Origin: Pleurotus djamor
Taxonomy: Eukaryota; Basidiomycota; Agaricomycetes; Agaricales; Pleurotaceae
Direction of reading: 5' to 3'
NCBI GenBank assembly: GCA_029747585.1
Contig: JAPEVF010000259.1
Coordinates: 1-57,946 of the forward strand
DNA length: 57,946 bases
The translations under genes were made by a program, and so were the position numbers. Under the pieces are notes generated by a model. It saw only the letters and a program-made list of their open reading frames with translations, searched no databases and was not told where the DNA came from. Shown piece by piece: positions 32,789-43,804 of the stretch (within the stretch, counting starts at the first letter, position 1; each line of letters begins with the position of its first letter).

Positions 32789-34678
32789 TCATGCAACGAA
32801 CCTGAAAACTCCTCTAAGCGCCCTTTTCGTCAAAGTTTTCGCGCTGGTAGCCAGCGTTTTCGCTTTCCGTCCAAATTTCGATGTCGCTGTCGCTTTGCTG
32901 TGCGCTCTCGGAACCGGAGAAGCGACGCGACGAGTGAGGGTGCTATCAGTGGTAGTACCGCGACTGTGCATGGCATCCAAGAGGGCGAGGGTGATATTTT
33001 CTTCAAACGACCTGGGTGAAATCGTATGTTGCCGCGAATCCTCCATCGTTCTAAGGTCCTCTACCTGCACCATAGCGTGACGATCAAGTGAATCAAGTTC
33101 GAGAGCAGGGTTAAATAATAGAGGATGGATGAGGTCAAGATTAGACTCGAAGTCCCGTTGAAGGTAGTCGTCCTTGAGTTCGCGTTGGATATGACGGGAT
33201 GTGTGGATGTTGTGGAGGGAATGTCCAGCTTTTGACTGTTTCAAGAAGATACCACGACTAGGAAAACGACCTGGCTCACTGCGAACATGAGGCGTGGATG
33301 TGACATAGGAAGGTGCCGAGAGGTCAATCAAGGAGCATGTAGATGGGAGTGGTTGGGGAGGCGAGCCTTCGCTATCATCGCAGTCATCCAGATTCACAGT
33401 GAAATCATGATACAAGGGGTCAAATCCGGCACGAGGAGCAGATGGAGAAAGAATCAAGGAACACGTCGAGGGAAGAGGCTGCGGCGGGGAGTCATACAAC
33501 ATATCTTCATCTTCATCCATAGAATTCACTAGCAGCGCAGAACCACAGCCGCGAGGCACACCAAAAGTGTGCATCCCTATGAAGACATCTTCAAGCAAAG
33601 AGGCGAGTTCGTCCGGAATTGAGGGCAAGTCACAGAGAGAAGTATCAACGGTGGGAGATTCGCCATGTTCTGCGGTGTCACAATCGCCGCTTGCTATTGA
33701 ATTGCTTCGAGTTGTGAATGGGGAGATGCGTGGAGGAGGGTCGCTCACGTCGGAGTAAGAAAGACCACAGGTATGGGAGCTCAAGTCCTCAAGGACGGAG
33801 ATTGACGGCGGTTGAGAGAGGACCGCATCGCGCGTAAAGATCCCGCTGAGGAACGTCCCATGGCGAGTTCCGTCTTCTTCAACGAGAGGAGGGGTACTCG
33901 TCTGGGCTCCAATTATACGGGATCCGTGATCTGAAGAATGGTCGAGGGAGAAGGTTGAATCTGTTCGGCTGCGTTCCATATGATACAAGAGGCGGTTGCG
34001 TGATGGTCTAGCTGGAGATTCTGATGAAAAAGGAAATGGTGCAAGTCGGAAGGGTGCGCCGCCTCGATCAGATTTGGCTGTTCCCCAGATATGGGAGAGA
34101 CTGAGACTTTGTCTTTGACCGTTTCCAGAACAAGAGCGTAGAAAGCCTAATCGCTCTGCATAGGCCGTGCATAGGAGTGATTCGCCGCGAAAAAAGCATT
34201 GTAAAGACCTCAGGCGTTTCCGAGATTCGTCGTGGATATTTTCGTCCGGTTGACTCCGGAGAGCACCCAGACATCTCAGTAAGCCCTCTTCATTCGAATC
34301 CGATAGAAGACTGATGTCGTTCGGCGTAAAAGCTGGGAGAGATACGGTGGACTGCATCAACGGGCCAAGTTCGAGGCTACAGACAGGGAATGTGAGGCTC
34401 GCGAAGCCATCATCGGTATCATAGATAGAAATGTGGCAGCTATGCGACTTTGATTGATGATATTCGTGCATCCATGCAAAGGCGAGGTTGGATATGAGGT
34501 TCTGATGGTGCAAGCGAGTTCTCGTCGACGACCACCGCATTCCAGGGGCCGCATCCACAGTTTCGTCGACATCATGCGCACGGTCCATCTTTTCCGCAGG
34601 CTGCATGGTGACTTGGGGGAAGTTGATTACATGTGGATGCGTCGTTGTGGGCAAGATGAGAGAATGAATCACAATCAA
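32789..34678 (-). CDS. Large intronless, mostly disordered protein of unknown function
   Basis: A single open frame of up to 629 codons. In-frame ATGs at 34678, 34606 (MQPAEKMDRAHD) and 34588 are all possible starts; I favour 34606 because the upstream stretch is histidine/threonine-rich and reads like leader sequence. The N-terminal part has ordered-looking segments (HQNLISNLAFAWMHEYHQSK, FASLTFPVCSLELGPLMQS). The rest is rich in serine, proline and acids. A 13-residue motif SPPQPLPSTCSLI occurs twice (about 33490-33465 and 33350-33320), separated by about 45 residues. The C-terminus is a strongly basic amphipathic helix (KFGRKAKTLATSAKTL, then KRALRGVFRFV) that could bind membrane or nucleic acid. 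I do not recognise the family. Confidence 0.65.
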   Translation of the reverse strand: MIVIHSLILPTTTHPHVINFPQVTMQPAEKMDRAHDVDETVDAAPGMRWSSTRTRLHHQNLISNLAFAWMHEYHQSKSHSCHISIYDTDDGFASLTFPVCSLELGPLMQSTVSLPAFTPNDISLLSDSNEEGLLRCLGALRSQPDENIHDESRKRLRSLQCFFRGESLLCTAYAERLGFLRSCSGNGQRQSLSLSHIWGTAKSDRGGAPFRLAPFPFSSESPARPSRNRLLYHMERSRTDSTFSLDHSSDHGSRIIGAQTSTPPLVEEDGTRHGTFLSGIFTRDAVLSQPPSISVLEDLSSHTCGLSYSDVSDPPPRISPFTTRSNSIASGDCDTAEHGESPTVDTSLCDLPSIPDELASLLEDVFIGMHTFGVPRGCGSALLVNSMDEDEDMLYDSPPQPLPSTCSLILSPSAPRAGFDPLYHDFTVNLDDCDDSEGSPPQPLPSTCSLIDLSAPSYVTSTPHVRSEPGRFPSRGIFLKQSKAGHSLHNIHTSRHIQRELKDDYLQRDFESNLDLIHPLLFNPALELDSLDRHAMVQVEDLRTMEDSRQHTISPRSFEENITLALLDAMHSRGTTTDSTLTRRVASPVPRAHSKATATSKFGRKAKTLATSAKTLTKRALRGVFRFVA

Positions 34679-34971
34679 GTGAGGCGTGGTTGCTGGGCGG
34701 AGATTGATGCATCAGGTATGCGGCGACGCCGCGGAGATCAAATCCGTGGAGGTATTTCTTAGTTTGGTAAGAGAGTTCATTTCTTTGCCTCGCAACGACA
34801 AGTTCACGAGTTACGACCTCACGCTCCCTCACGACGCTCATTTACACATTGGCCGCAGCCGCCACGCCTGAAGCAGGCAACTTCCTCCTCGCCTCATCCC
34901 GCCGTTTCTGCCTTTAGGCCATAAATCCAAACCCCCCACACTCTTTTCGTCTTCAAACCAATCCATAAACC

Positions 34972-36102
34972 ATGTTCTCCTTCATCGCACAGTTTTCTTT
35001 GACTTGGCTGCTTGTTTTGATCTTGGCTACTGTTGCAAATGCTGGCATCTATGTAAGCTGTGCTTAAAGTCGGGCTTTTGGCGTGAAAACTGACGGGTCT
35101 TGGTTGGCCTAGGTTGTTCGACCTTCGGCTGGATCGACATGTCGTGGAGGCCAGGATTGTCAGCTGCAATGGCTGGATGACGGAACAAGCCCTTTGCTTT
35201 CTGCGATAGGGTCATGTACCGTCGGTCTCTACTTCGGAAGCCAGGTGAGCCATTTCTTCCCCGCATTCTCGTTTTCTGGTTGGCTGACCGACCGACAGCA
35301 ACTCGTTCAACCTCTGGGAACAGTGGATGTCTCTGGGAGGCGTTCATTCACTTTTCAAGTAAACCCCCAGGCTGGTCCCAACTCTGATAAATAGTAAGTG
35401 CTTCGTGCCCCGATCGTTGCATCCTACTCAACGAAAACGGAAACAGCTATATCGCCCTTGTCTCCGAATCTCTGAAAGTCAATGGAACTTCTGCCACTGC
35501 GTGGTCGCCGTTCTTCAGGTATGGCGCCTTTCACAACAAGAACGCGAGCTTTGTTGACGCGGTATAATAGCTTGACCGACATGCAAGGCTCATTCGAAGC
35601 GCCATTGCCTTCTTCAGCTTTCTCCCTGACAACGCCAGCCATTCCGGGCTCTTCCACCGCCGCCTCCACTCTTTCCACCTCAATAGCCGAGTCATCGGCC
35701 ACTCCCATATCTTCCGCATCTCCAAGCGTACAGTCCTCGTCAAGCGTCACCCCTTCCGCTTCAATCTCATCAATCTCATCTACCATTGCGATACCTTCGT
35801 CTTCAGTCACCTCACCTGTATCAATTCCCCCTTCTCAGTCACCTTCGACCTCCACCACCCTCGTTAGCAGCGTTACCTCGCCAGAGCCCACCACTATGAG
35901 CATCCCTCCCACGTTCACATCTGTGAACTTGGTCCCAGAAAGCTCCCGATTTGTAACCTCAACCGTCTCCTCCACCGCTGCCGACCAAACAGGATCACCC
36001 GAGTCATCAAATACATCTAACGGCGGTTACTCGGTTGGCCCCAGAGAATCGTCCTCTTTAATCGGACTGGCGACGTTGGCTCTTCTGTTCGTCCTTGTAT
36101 AG
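34972..36102 (+). CDS. Secreted Ser/Thr-rich GPI-anchored protein with Kre9/Knh1-like N-terminal domain
   Basis: Five exons. The start at 34972 gives a signal peptide (FIAQFSLTWLLVLILATVANA). The mature part begins IYVVRPSAGSTCRGGQDCQL and continues WLDDG, GSCTVGLYFGSQQLVQPLG, FTFQVNPQAGPNSDKYYIAL and AWSPFFSLTDMQGSF: the immunoglobulin-like domain of PF10342, seen in Kre9/Knh1 and many basidiomycete wall proteins. A long serine/threonine/proline region follows, expected to be heavily O-glycosylated. The end has small residues at the likely omega site (SNTSNGGYSVGP) followed by the hydrophobic tail LIGLATLALLFVLV, the pattern for GPI attachment. It should sit at the plasma membrane or in the cell wall. 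Exon joins Y|VV, Q|QL, Y and S all keep phase. It is divergent from the disordered-protein gene. Confidence 0.88.
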
Positions 36103-36722
36103 GATCTCGTCCCTTCCCCGTTTTGTTATGGACTTGTTTTGTTGTTTGTTATTATCTTTATTGCGCGTCCTTCTCTGTCGTCCCCGGCGTTACCTTTCCC
36201 CTTATTTACCAGTAGAAAGCAAGCTCCCCGCTCCCCATATCTGCGCTACATATCGTCGCTTGCATTGAATCAAATTTGACCAGGTTGAATCCATCCAGAC
36301 TGAGCGGATTTCCCTTGTTCTCCGACGATTCCCCAGAACATGAAGATAAAGTTGCCCTTCACGCTCCGACTTGGGGCTGGTGGAAACTGTGAGAGTGCTC
36401 AAGTGACTGCTCACCGCGTCTGAGAACTCACTGCCTTCACTTCTAGTCCGTCATCTCGTCCGTCATCTGCCTTGCACCTGCCATATTCAGGTCGAAGCCC
36501 TTCCGAACAACCTACAGCTTTACCGGGTTCGATGCTTCTGGCTGCAAATTAACTACTTCACCAAGATCTTTCCCCCCAATACACCCCAATCACGNCTGGG
36601 GATCATCGATTATCAGCCACTTAGTAGCCACTGAGACTTCAATCATATGGCCTTTAAAAACGCTTCCCTATTCCTACCGTCTAGAGCACCCTTCAGCTGA
36701 CATCTCACATCCCATTGAATCA
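36103..36722. other. Intergenic, about 0.6 kb
   Basis: 3' flank of the GPI-protein gene and promoter of the next gene. T-rich sequence at 36118-36170 probably belongs to the 3' UTR of the former. One N at 36595. Nothing else recognised. Confidence 0.4.
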
Positions 36723-37836
36723 ATGACCGATAGTGTCAACAATATTGAAGCCGCCACAGTGGAGGCAGGAACACCGAGAGAACATATCGACAAGTTAACC
36801 CCTCCTCCCGGAACGAGCTTTTGGCGACAGTGAGCCATTCATTCCTAACATAGTCTGCCTGTACACCACAGATCCACTGATGGACCGCCCATTAGCCAAC
36901 GTTTCACACTTTTCGAAGACGAACTCATCGGTACAGTGTGGAGGACTGCCATCTTCACCTGGCGCATCGATGCGTACATATACGTGGTTGATGCCATCCC
37001 GAATCCGAGCTTTGCTTCGAATGGAGGCTCCATCTACGTCGTGATGGTCAACAGCGGCTCCGCCAGGACTGGGACAAAGAACGAGAACATTGCCGTGGGG
37101 CCTCACGCTCCCATGCAGTACAGGTTCGGCGTTCATGTCGCTGGGAGCGACGGTGCTGCCCTGTTGCAGTTACCACCTTCTAACAGTGGAACCAAGGATA
37201 GAGATACATGGAAGTGTAAGTCCTTCTCCCCTTGAAGCTGGCATCCAGATGATGACCTGCTTCATTCACGTTGGCAGATACTGCAGCATTCTCTAAAGAC
37301 CTTCAGATGTTCCAGAACAACGGGGCTCAAGCAGTCACATTCACAGCGAAATATTCTGATGATATTAGCTTTTACAAAGGGGAGCAAACTGGGGACGTTG
37401 ATGGGCACAATTCCGTTCGGTGGAGCTCCATTTTGACTGACTATTATTATGTATGTCCCCCACCCTCTCCGCGGTCCCTGGGTATAGGGGAAGTTTACCG
37501 CTTACTACAGGACGACCTTTCGAAGAGCATACCCTTCCCCTTCAGTTCAATGAATTGTTTCCAGTTTAACTCGCTTGGGAAGCATGACCTCGGTAAGCAT
37601 TTCCTCTCATTTCGCCGCGCCTATTAGTATTTATTCAATCACTGATTCATTGCCGACTAGTTTGTACGATCAACGCCAACGTGAATGAAGTACGTTTCGT
37701 CTCATCCTTCTTTATCCAGCCTCAGTCAATGACCATGGTCTGTTCCTATTGATAGTCGGGACAAGATGATCCTCAGCTTGTCCGTACCGCTACAATTACG
37801 CTCGATTGTGAGTTTACCGCACCCGACGACTCATAA
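36723..37836 (+). CDS. Unknown intracellular protein, five introns
   Basis: The start MTDSVNNIEAATVEAGTP is followed by exons that join in phase: FWRQ|STDGPPISQRFTLFED, DTWK|YTAAFSKDLQMF, TDYYY|DDLSKSIPFPF, GKHDL|VCTINANVNE and the last exon SGQDDPQLVRTATITLDCEF ending TAPDDS. Every join is supported by GT..AG borders and a single open frame. The protein is about 230 residues, rich in beta-strand-forming and aromatic residues (FTWRIDAYIYVVDAIP, GSIYVVMVNSGS, MQYRFGVHV), suggesting a compact beta fold. There is no signal peptide or membrane segment. I know no family for it. The repeated pattern of alternating hydrophobic residues would fit a lectin-like or cytolysin-like fold, but no motif supports either. 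Confidence 0.6.
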
Positions 37837-38006
37837 TTTCGCGGTTGGGAGGTCGGATGACTCTGGGAAGTGGGTTTGAGTGGCCATCGCGTCCTTTGTA
37901 CTGGCCCCTCTTCCTCTATAAACCTTTGTTTCCGGAGAACTCCATCAAATGTATAATGAACGAATAACAGTTATAGGTATATCAAAAGCTTGTTCCTCCA
38001 TACCGC

Positions 38007-39298
38007 CTAGCATTGTCCTCCCTTCACATCGATATTCGCCATACCAGGGATGTCAGAATCACTGAACACTCTAACTTTATTGTTAGGTATACCTTGGAAC
38101 GCTGTGGCAAACCGCTCCGCAGAATTATCAGCACCCTCAACGCGTCTTATCCAGATGCAAGCGATGAAGTCGGGCCCAAAGGTTCTGAATCTACATTGCG
38201 CTCAGCCTCCACCACAAGAGATTGGGAATGACGGCTTACGCATTGGCATACGTCTCGGGGTCCTTCTGTGTCGAGTCACCAATGGTTAACCACTTCTTCC
38301 CTGGGTAGAAACTCTGCACCCTCTGCACCATCTCTGTCTTGTACTCCAGAATACCGTCACTCTGTGCAAAATCAAGGAGACCTGGTATGTCGATCAAAGT
38401 CAGATTTTGAAGGAAAAGTGGGCCACGAGAAGCTGAGTATGTTGTCGAAACGAAGGATCTGAGGAAGGGGTAGAGTTGGAATGGTGAACCGGAGACGTAG
38501 ATGAACTGAGGAGGTGACGACGTGGTAAGTGATCTCGACAGTGAGGCGTAGAGTTCTGGCATGCCGACAACTGGTTTAGGATCATCGAGGAGCGTGGACT
38601 TGACTACTTCAAGTTTATCAAGGGTGTTCGAGATTTTGATCGTATCATCAATGTCTATCACGTATTAGATCAATCTTAGTCTCCGGCACGCATCAGAGCA
38701 ATGAAACAACCATACCAGAGATGACACCAAACCCATCTGGTGCGGAAGGGAATATCGTATTCTGAAACGATCGAGGGCTTGAGATGATTGACCCGGACAC
38801 TTCGACAGCCCCATTGAACGCTCCACCCTGTTGTGCACAACTACCCAATCGGGCAGTTCCCAAAACCATCCCCAAATCAGGCAGTTTACTCGTCTTGCCT
38901 ACAGTAGCACCCTGGCCACCAGCAGCCCCCGAGCATCCTCCAACCTTGATATTTACATCCTTCCCTGACTGACCAATAGCAGCGAACAAGCGTAATCGTT
39001 CTTCGACCCGTGTGAGCTTGTCGCCTACGTCAAGTTGGAACTTGTCCTTGAGAAGGGATTGCACGCCGGAAAGGAGGGGCGCGATGCTGACTTGACGAAG
39101 AGAAACGAATGCTTGCACGCTGGCGATGAGGTTGTTGGAATTCGACGGATCGACAAAGGCGGGTGCGTCAAAGAGCAGAACATCGTCCAAGAGGCCTATG
39201 GATGGGAATATCGCTCGTGCCTCAGGTTGAGTGGGAAGAGCTAGTGCAGGGAGCGATACAGAGAGGAAGAGTAATGACAGGGAGGTGAGAGAATGCAT
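38007..39298 (-). CDS. Secreted APP1-domain (DUF2183) phosphatase-like protein
   Basis: Three exons: 39298-38716, 38654-38240 and 38190-38007, with phases 1 and 2 matching, giving 393 residues. A signal peptide is present (LTSLSLLFLSVSLPALA). The catalytic domain (PF09949) starts VISDIDDTIKIS, where the splice junction falls inside the nucleophile motif DxDxT. It continues PQFIYVSGSPFQLYPFLR, KKWLTIGDSTQKDPETYA and CIWIRRVEGADNS. Aspartates of the HAD-like core (DIDDT, GDSTQKD) are intact. Yeast App1 is a cytosolic phosphatidate phosphatase; a secreted version would act on extracellular or vacuolar lipid, which is inference. The last exon is needed to complete the domain; reading through the second intron would stop early after ETYANA. 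It ends 170 bp from the convergent gene at 37836. Confidence 0.85.
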
Positions 39299-40010
39299 GT
39301 TGAAGAGATGCTTGTAATTGTCGGGCTATATGGAATCCCTGCGGCGCTCGGTCAACCCGGGGTGGCCGATTCTAGGTATAGCCAAACCCCAACCTTAACT
39401 CACCAGTTAAGTAGTCCTACGCCTTGATGAGGGAGATCACGTTCGTTCGATGCCGGTTCTTCGAAACCTCGTCACCTGGACGAACCACCACGCGAAAGGA
39501 GGGCAAAAAAGAAAGAGTTTAAGGGAAAAGCCACGAAGCACGGCACGGCCGTTCGATCTTAGAAAGAGCAAGAACAAAAGAGGGAATCCAAGGCTTCTGA
39601 GCCATGCAGGATTTTATGCACGGTGATGGTGGGCTTCTGAGAATGAATTGATGATGGGCGAGAGGTCGAGCAGCCGACCGCAAGGGGTTTCAAGTTGACC
39701 GTATGGCCGATAGGTGCTTGGCCATTGCGACCCCAACCGAATGCTGTTGTGTGGCCATCAAAATATGGGCAACATGGCTTGCTCGCCCACGTCGGACCCT
39801 AGCGAGGGAGAGAGAAAGATTCCTTGTTACCGAAAATGATGGTGATCCTTCGACGCACGCGACTCTGAACCAAACAGCCACATCAACACGATCGGGTGGT
39901 GGGGGGATCTTGCTTTCCTCAAACAAATGATTATACGGCTCTGAAAATACACAATGACGGGTAAATAACACAACATAGAAGTAGAATAAAAGAAGAACGA
40001 GGGTGAGAGA
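39299..40010. other. Intergenic, 0.7 kb
   Basis: Promoter side of the APP1-like gene and 3' side of SYF2, which are co-oriented on the minus strand. Nothing recognisable beyond A/G-rich stretches. Confidence 0.4.
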
Positions 40011-41238
40011 CTATAGCGCAGTCCCCCGCTCAAAGCTGGCGCGAATCTCGGATGTATACTTGTCGTAATACCTTGCGATCTATACCAGCCACAGTCAGAC
40101 TCTCGGAGCGCCCGAAGTAAAAGGGAGATACGACGAACCTTCTTGTTGAACACCCTGTTGTGCTCGTTGATGTATGTGATGTCCCCCTCGTCCTCGTTGT
40201 TCCGTTTCCGGGAGAACTTGCTCTTCTTGTCCATACTAGAAAGAAACGTAAATCAATACGTCTGCAGTAGCCATAAAGGTGAAGATAACGCACTCTTTGT
40301 TGAGCTTGCTGACAACACGGTCAATGGCATCCTCAGACGGTTTGCTGTCGCCGTATATGAGAGTATTGGCGTCACGATAAAGGTTCTCAGCAGCGAGCTG
40401 TTGTTGTTGTGATGTGGGTACAAGCGAGGAACCTTGCGTTGGGTCGAATCCGGTGAGTAGGTTGTTCCCTGGAGCGAGTCCCATTGCAACAGCCTTCTGC
40501 TTGTTATAGGCCTCTAGGTCAGGCTTGAGGTGATCCAAGTCTTTCTTATACCGTCTCCGAGCAGCATGAGCATCATCTACGCAAATGTTAGATAGAGAAA
40601 TGGTTGAGAAAGTCAAGGGACTCACCATGGAACTCGAAATCAGCCCGTCGCTTCTTCCTCGCCAACTTTTTCTCCCATTCGTCGTTCTCCTCAATTGTGT
40701 ATTCCCAATTCTTAGCTCGTTCAACATCTTCACCCCGTTCCTCTGCATCCGCTTTCAAACGCAGCGTCTCAGCGAGTTTGCGTTGTCTTTCCAGACGAGC
40801 CGCCTCGCGAGCAGAAACCTTTTGTTTCGCGGATTCTTCCACCAGTGACTGCCTGTTCGCTTTGGAGGATGCATGCTATTCCGTGAGTCAGGTAGAAGAA
40901 ACAACGAAAATGTATGGGACGCTGCTTACCATCTTCTTCCGTAGCTCTTCCAGCTTCGCCTTCCGTTCCTCCATGGTAATCGTCACTTTCTCCTCTTTTG
41001 ACGTAGATGCCTCGTCTTCCTTAGCTTCCTCCACGCTCTCAGCTACCGGTTCCTCAGCAGGAGGTTCCATGGCGACATCCGTCTCGACCACTGCCTCAGT
41101 CACAGTGGTTGGTTCGACTGGGGGCGGAGGTGGCGGCGCTTCTTGGTTAATTTCAGGTATCACCTCAACTTCAACTGGTTCAACCTCTTTAGCCGCCTTG
41201 GCCGACTTTTTCGAGCGTTTCGAGGTCCGTGGAGGCAT
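40011..41238 (-). CDS. SYF2: Pre-mRNA-splicing factor SYF2
   Basis: A component of the spliceosomal NineTeen/Prp19-associated machinery in the nucleus. The start at 41238 gives MPPRTSKRSKKSAKAAKEVE; codons upstream are open to 41343 but add a non-conserved leader. An acidic, proline-rich N-terminal region is followed by ERKAKLEELRKKM, then a long charged helix (AREAARLERQRKLAETLRLK, WEYTIEENDEWEKKLARKKR). The conserved SYF2 core (PF08231) follows: YKKDLDHLKPDLEAYNKQKA, LYRDANTLIYGDSKPSEDA, DRVVSKLNKEMDKKSKFSRK, EGDITYINEHNRVFNKK, and the last exon IARYYDKYTSEIRASFERGT ending AL. Five or six exons with introns of usual size. The first exon and about 650 bp upstream occur again in damaged form at 42624-43442. 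Confidence 0.94.
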
Positions 41239-41897
41239 GGGGAAGGTTGTGACAGGTGGTAAGCCGGATGCGGGAGAGGCGGTGTCGTGATTGGTGGTGT
41301 GTTGATCAACGAACTCGTTGACCAGCCTTAATGGGACAAACAAACATCAACAAGACCCTCCTCCATAAAACCAACGCGTCCTCGACCTTCGTTTTCCCTC
41401 ATCAACACATACATCCTCGACCAGTGAAAGTCAATGCACCTGCTTTTTCCACTCATCAGCTCGCCTCAATAGAACGGTTCTGTCTCCGTTTGTACCCGTG
41501 AAGATGGAATGCAAGCCAGTCGCCCCTGGTTTCTTTGCCTCCATCTGGGATAGCTTTGCTATCTCTGCCTAGTTCGCCGGGCAGCGGGGAGGAGAAGTAC
41601 CTCAAGAAGTTCTGGACGGGTTGATTTTATTTTGGTTGAAGTAAGGACCTTGGCGGCAGATCTGGAGACTTGGATGTGTTGATTGTAGGCAAACGGCGGG
41701 GTCTAGGTTGGATGACTTTTGCAACAGACTGGGACGCCAGGGCAATTTTCGGTATGTTACAAGAAGCAAAAGGCTGAGATCTAGTAACCTCGCCGTTTCT
41801 ATCTATTTTTATTTTATTTTTGTACCGTTTGTTGTAGCTCAGGGGCATCTTATGCATCGTGAGAGTCACGTTCGTTCCTGTTACTTCCAAGTATGTG
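41027..41897. repeat. Duplicated segment, copy A (SYF2 exon 1 plus upstream)
   Basis: Direct repeat of about 0.87 kb. It covers the first 70 or so codons of SYF2, the start codon and the promoter region. It matches copy B (42624-43442) with long identical blocks, such as GTGAAAGTCAATGCACCTGC and CGCCTCAATAGAACGGTTCT, and several small indels. It is separated from copy B by about 0.73 kb of unrelated sequence. Confidence 0.88.
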
Positions 41898-42623
41898 AGT
41901 CGGTCGCCTCCGGCTGACCAGTGGGCTGTGGAATCTCTAGATCTTGGAGAGTGGTGGTGGTGATGGTGGTGCGTGTGGATGGGTACCTGCCTTGGGAAAC
42001 AGTGCAGAAACAATATCAATCGAGCTCGTGTCGATGGAGGTCAGCCAGTATCAGATAATAAAACGCGTGTCGAAGTCGGTCAGTCGGTCGGTCAGTCAGT
42101 TGAAGAGTCGAAGTCGGTGTCGGTGTCGAAGTCGAGCAGGCGAGAAGTCGTGAAGTCGAGCGAAACAGCTAGAAATGAGAGCGAGATAGAAAGAAAGGCC
42201 ACGGAAAATGAACAGATAGTCGTAGATTGCTAAGGTTTGTAAAGAAAACATGGGGTATTTACACTAGAAGAGCTTGTACGAAGTTGGGAGCTCGAAAAGC
42301 GAAAAGAGGGTGGATATACGAAAGTACGAAGATGGAACAGCAAAAAAGAGAAGGTGAAGCGAGAATCGTGTCGAGAATGACACGGTTTACTCAGGAAAGG
42401 AGTGGCGTACTGATTCGCTAGTTGGGTGGAAGAGTGTAGCGAGAGGATGATTTGCAGAACCTAAAGATGTAAAGCGCGTAGATGGAGGAGAGACTCGGAC
42501 TCAAGAGGGTCGGTGTGCTGGCGGCAAGGACTCGAAATGGAAAGGAACGACATGTGATCTGGGGAAAGGGGAAAGAGGGAAAGAAGGGGTTTCCGATGCA
42601 AACTGAGGGAACCCTCACACTTC
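41898..42623. other. Spacer between duplicated segments, with simple-sequence patches
   Basis: Contains short GTCGGTCA and GTCGAAGTCG-like repeats at 42077-42160 and is otherwise purine-rich on the plus strand. No gene is supported. Confidence 0.5.
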
Positions 42624-43442
42624 ATCCACAGTCTCAGCTACCGGTTCCTCAGCAAGATCAGCCACTGTCTCAGTCACGGCGGAGGTGGCGGCGCCTCCTG
42701 GGTAATTTCAAGTATCAATCTCTTTACCGCCTTGGCCGACTTTTCGAGCGTTTCGAGGTTCGTAGAGGCATGGGGAAGGTCGTGACAGTGGCAAGCCGGA
42801 TGCGGTCACGGGTCAGAGGCGGTGTCGTGATTAGTAGCGTGTTGATCAACGAACTCGCTGACCAGCCATAATGGCACAAACAAGCATCAACAAGACCTTG
42901 ACAAGACCTCTCCTCCATAAAGCCATCGCGTCCTCGACCTTCGTTTTCCCCCATCAACACATCCATCTTCGACTAGTGAAAGTCAATGCACCTGCTTTTC
43001 CCACTTATTAGCTCGCCTCAATAGAACGGTTCTGTCTCCGTTTGCACCCGTGAAGATGATAGGCACGCCAGCGCCCGTGGTTTCGCCTCCATCTGGGATA
43101 GCTTCAAGCGCTATCTTTGTCCGGTTTACCGGGCAGCGGGGAGGAACAGGACTTCAAGAAGTTCTGGACGAGTTGATCTTATTTTGGTTGAAGTAAGGAC
43201 CTTGGCGGAGATCTGGAGGGTTGGATGTGTTGACTGTAGACATACGGCGGGGCCTAGGTTGGATGACTTCTGGAACAGGCTCGGATACCTAGGGCGTCCT
43301 AGCACGTTACAAGAACCAAGAAGCTGAGATCTAGTCACCCCGTCGTTCCCGTTTTACATACAAGTTTGTTTCTGTATCTTCGAAGCTCAGGGGTATTATA
43401 GGGTGGACCGTGAGAACTACATTTTTGTTACTTCCAAGTATG
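42624..43442 (-). pseudogene. Duplicated segment, copy B: decayed SYF2 first exon and promoter
   Basis: Direct repeat of copy A in the same orientation. The SYF2 start is still visible (ATG at 42771, MPLRTSKRSK), but one T is missing from the run that reads gactttttcgag in copy A, so the frame shifts and stops after SRPRR. Large deletions remove much of the acidic region. No downstream SYF2 exons follow, so this is a 5' fragment, not a second gene. The upstream half, corresponding to the SYF2 promoter, is better kept than the coding half. Confidence 0.85.
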
Positions 43443-43685
43443 CGCAACATGTTTTTCGGCGTTGAACCACACACTAGTCTCGAAGCTGGACCAATGAGCG
43501 GATCTAAAGAATGCTAACATTATACTTGAGCTGGCCTCGTCCTAACGATACTGGACTCGGCTACTTGCACGTTTTTTCGAGTGAACAGTGAGTGCAAAGT
43601 TCGAACAACTCTTGGCTGACCGCGACTTGTTCTATCCTCGTCTGTCTAGCTTATCTAATGCCGTTTCCGGGAGACTTGGAAACGG

Positions 43686-43692
43686 TATAAAT
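43686..43692 (+). promoter_or_regulatory. Possible TATA box
   Basis: The sequence TATAAAT lies about 119 bp upstream of ATG 43805, with a C/T-rich stretch in between, which is the usual layout of a strong fungal core promoter. Confidence 0.35.
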
Positions 43693-43804
43693 TCTCCAAA
43701 TCTCTTCCCTCGCGCTCTTTCCTCCTCCCTTTACGACCACAACCTTCGACGCTCCCCCGACACCGCGACACCGGACGGCGACCATCTATTCTACTCTCTC
43801 AATC

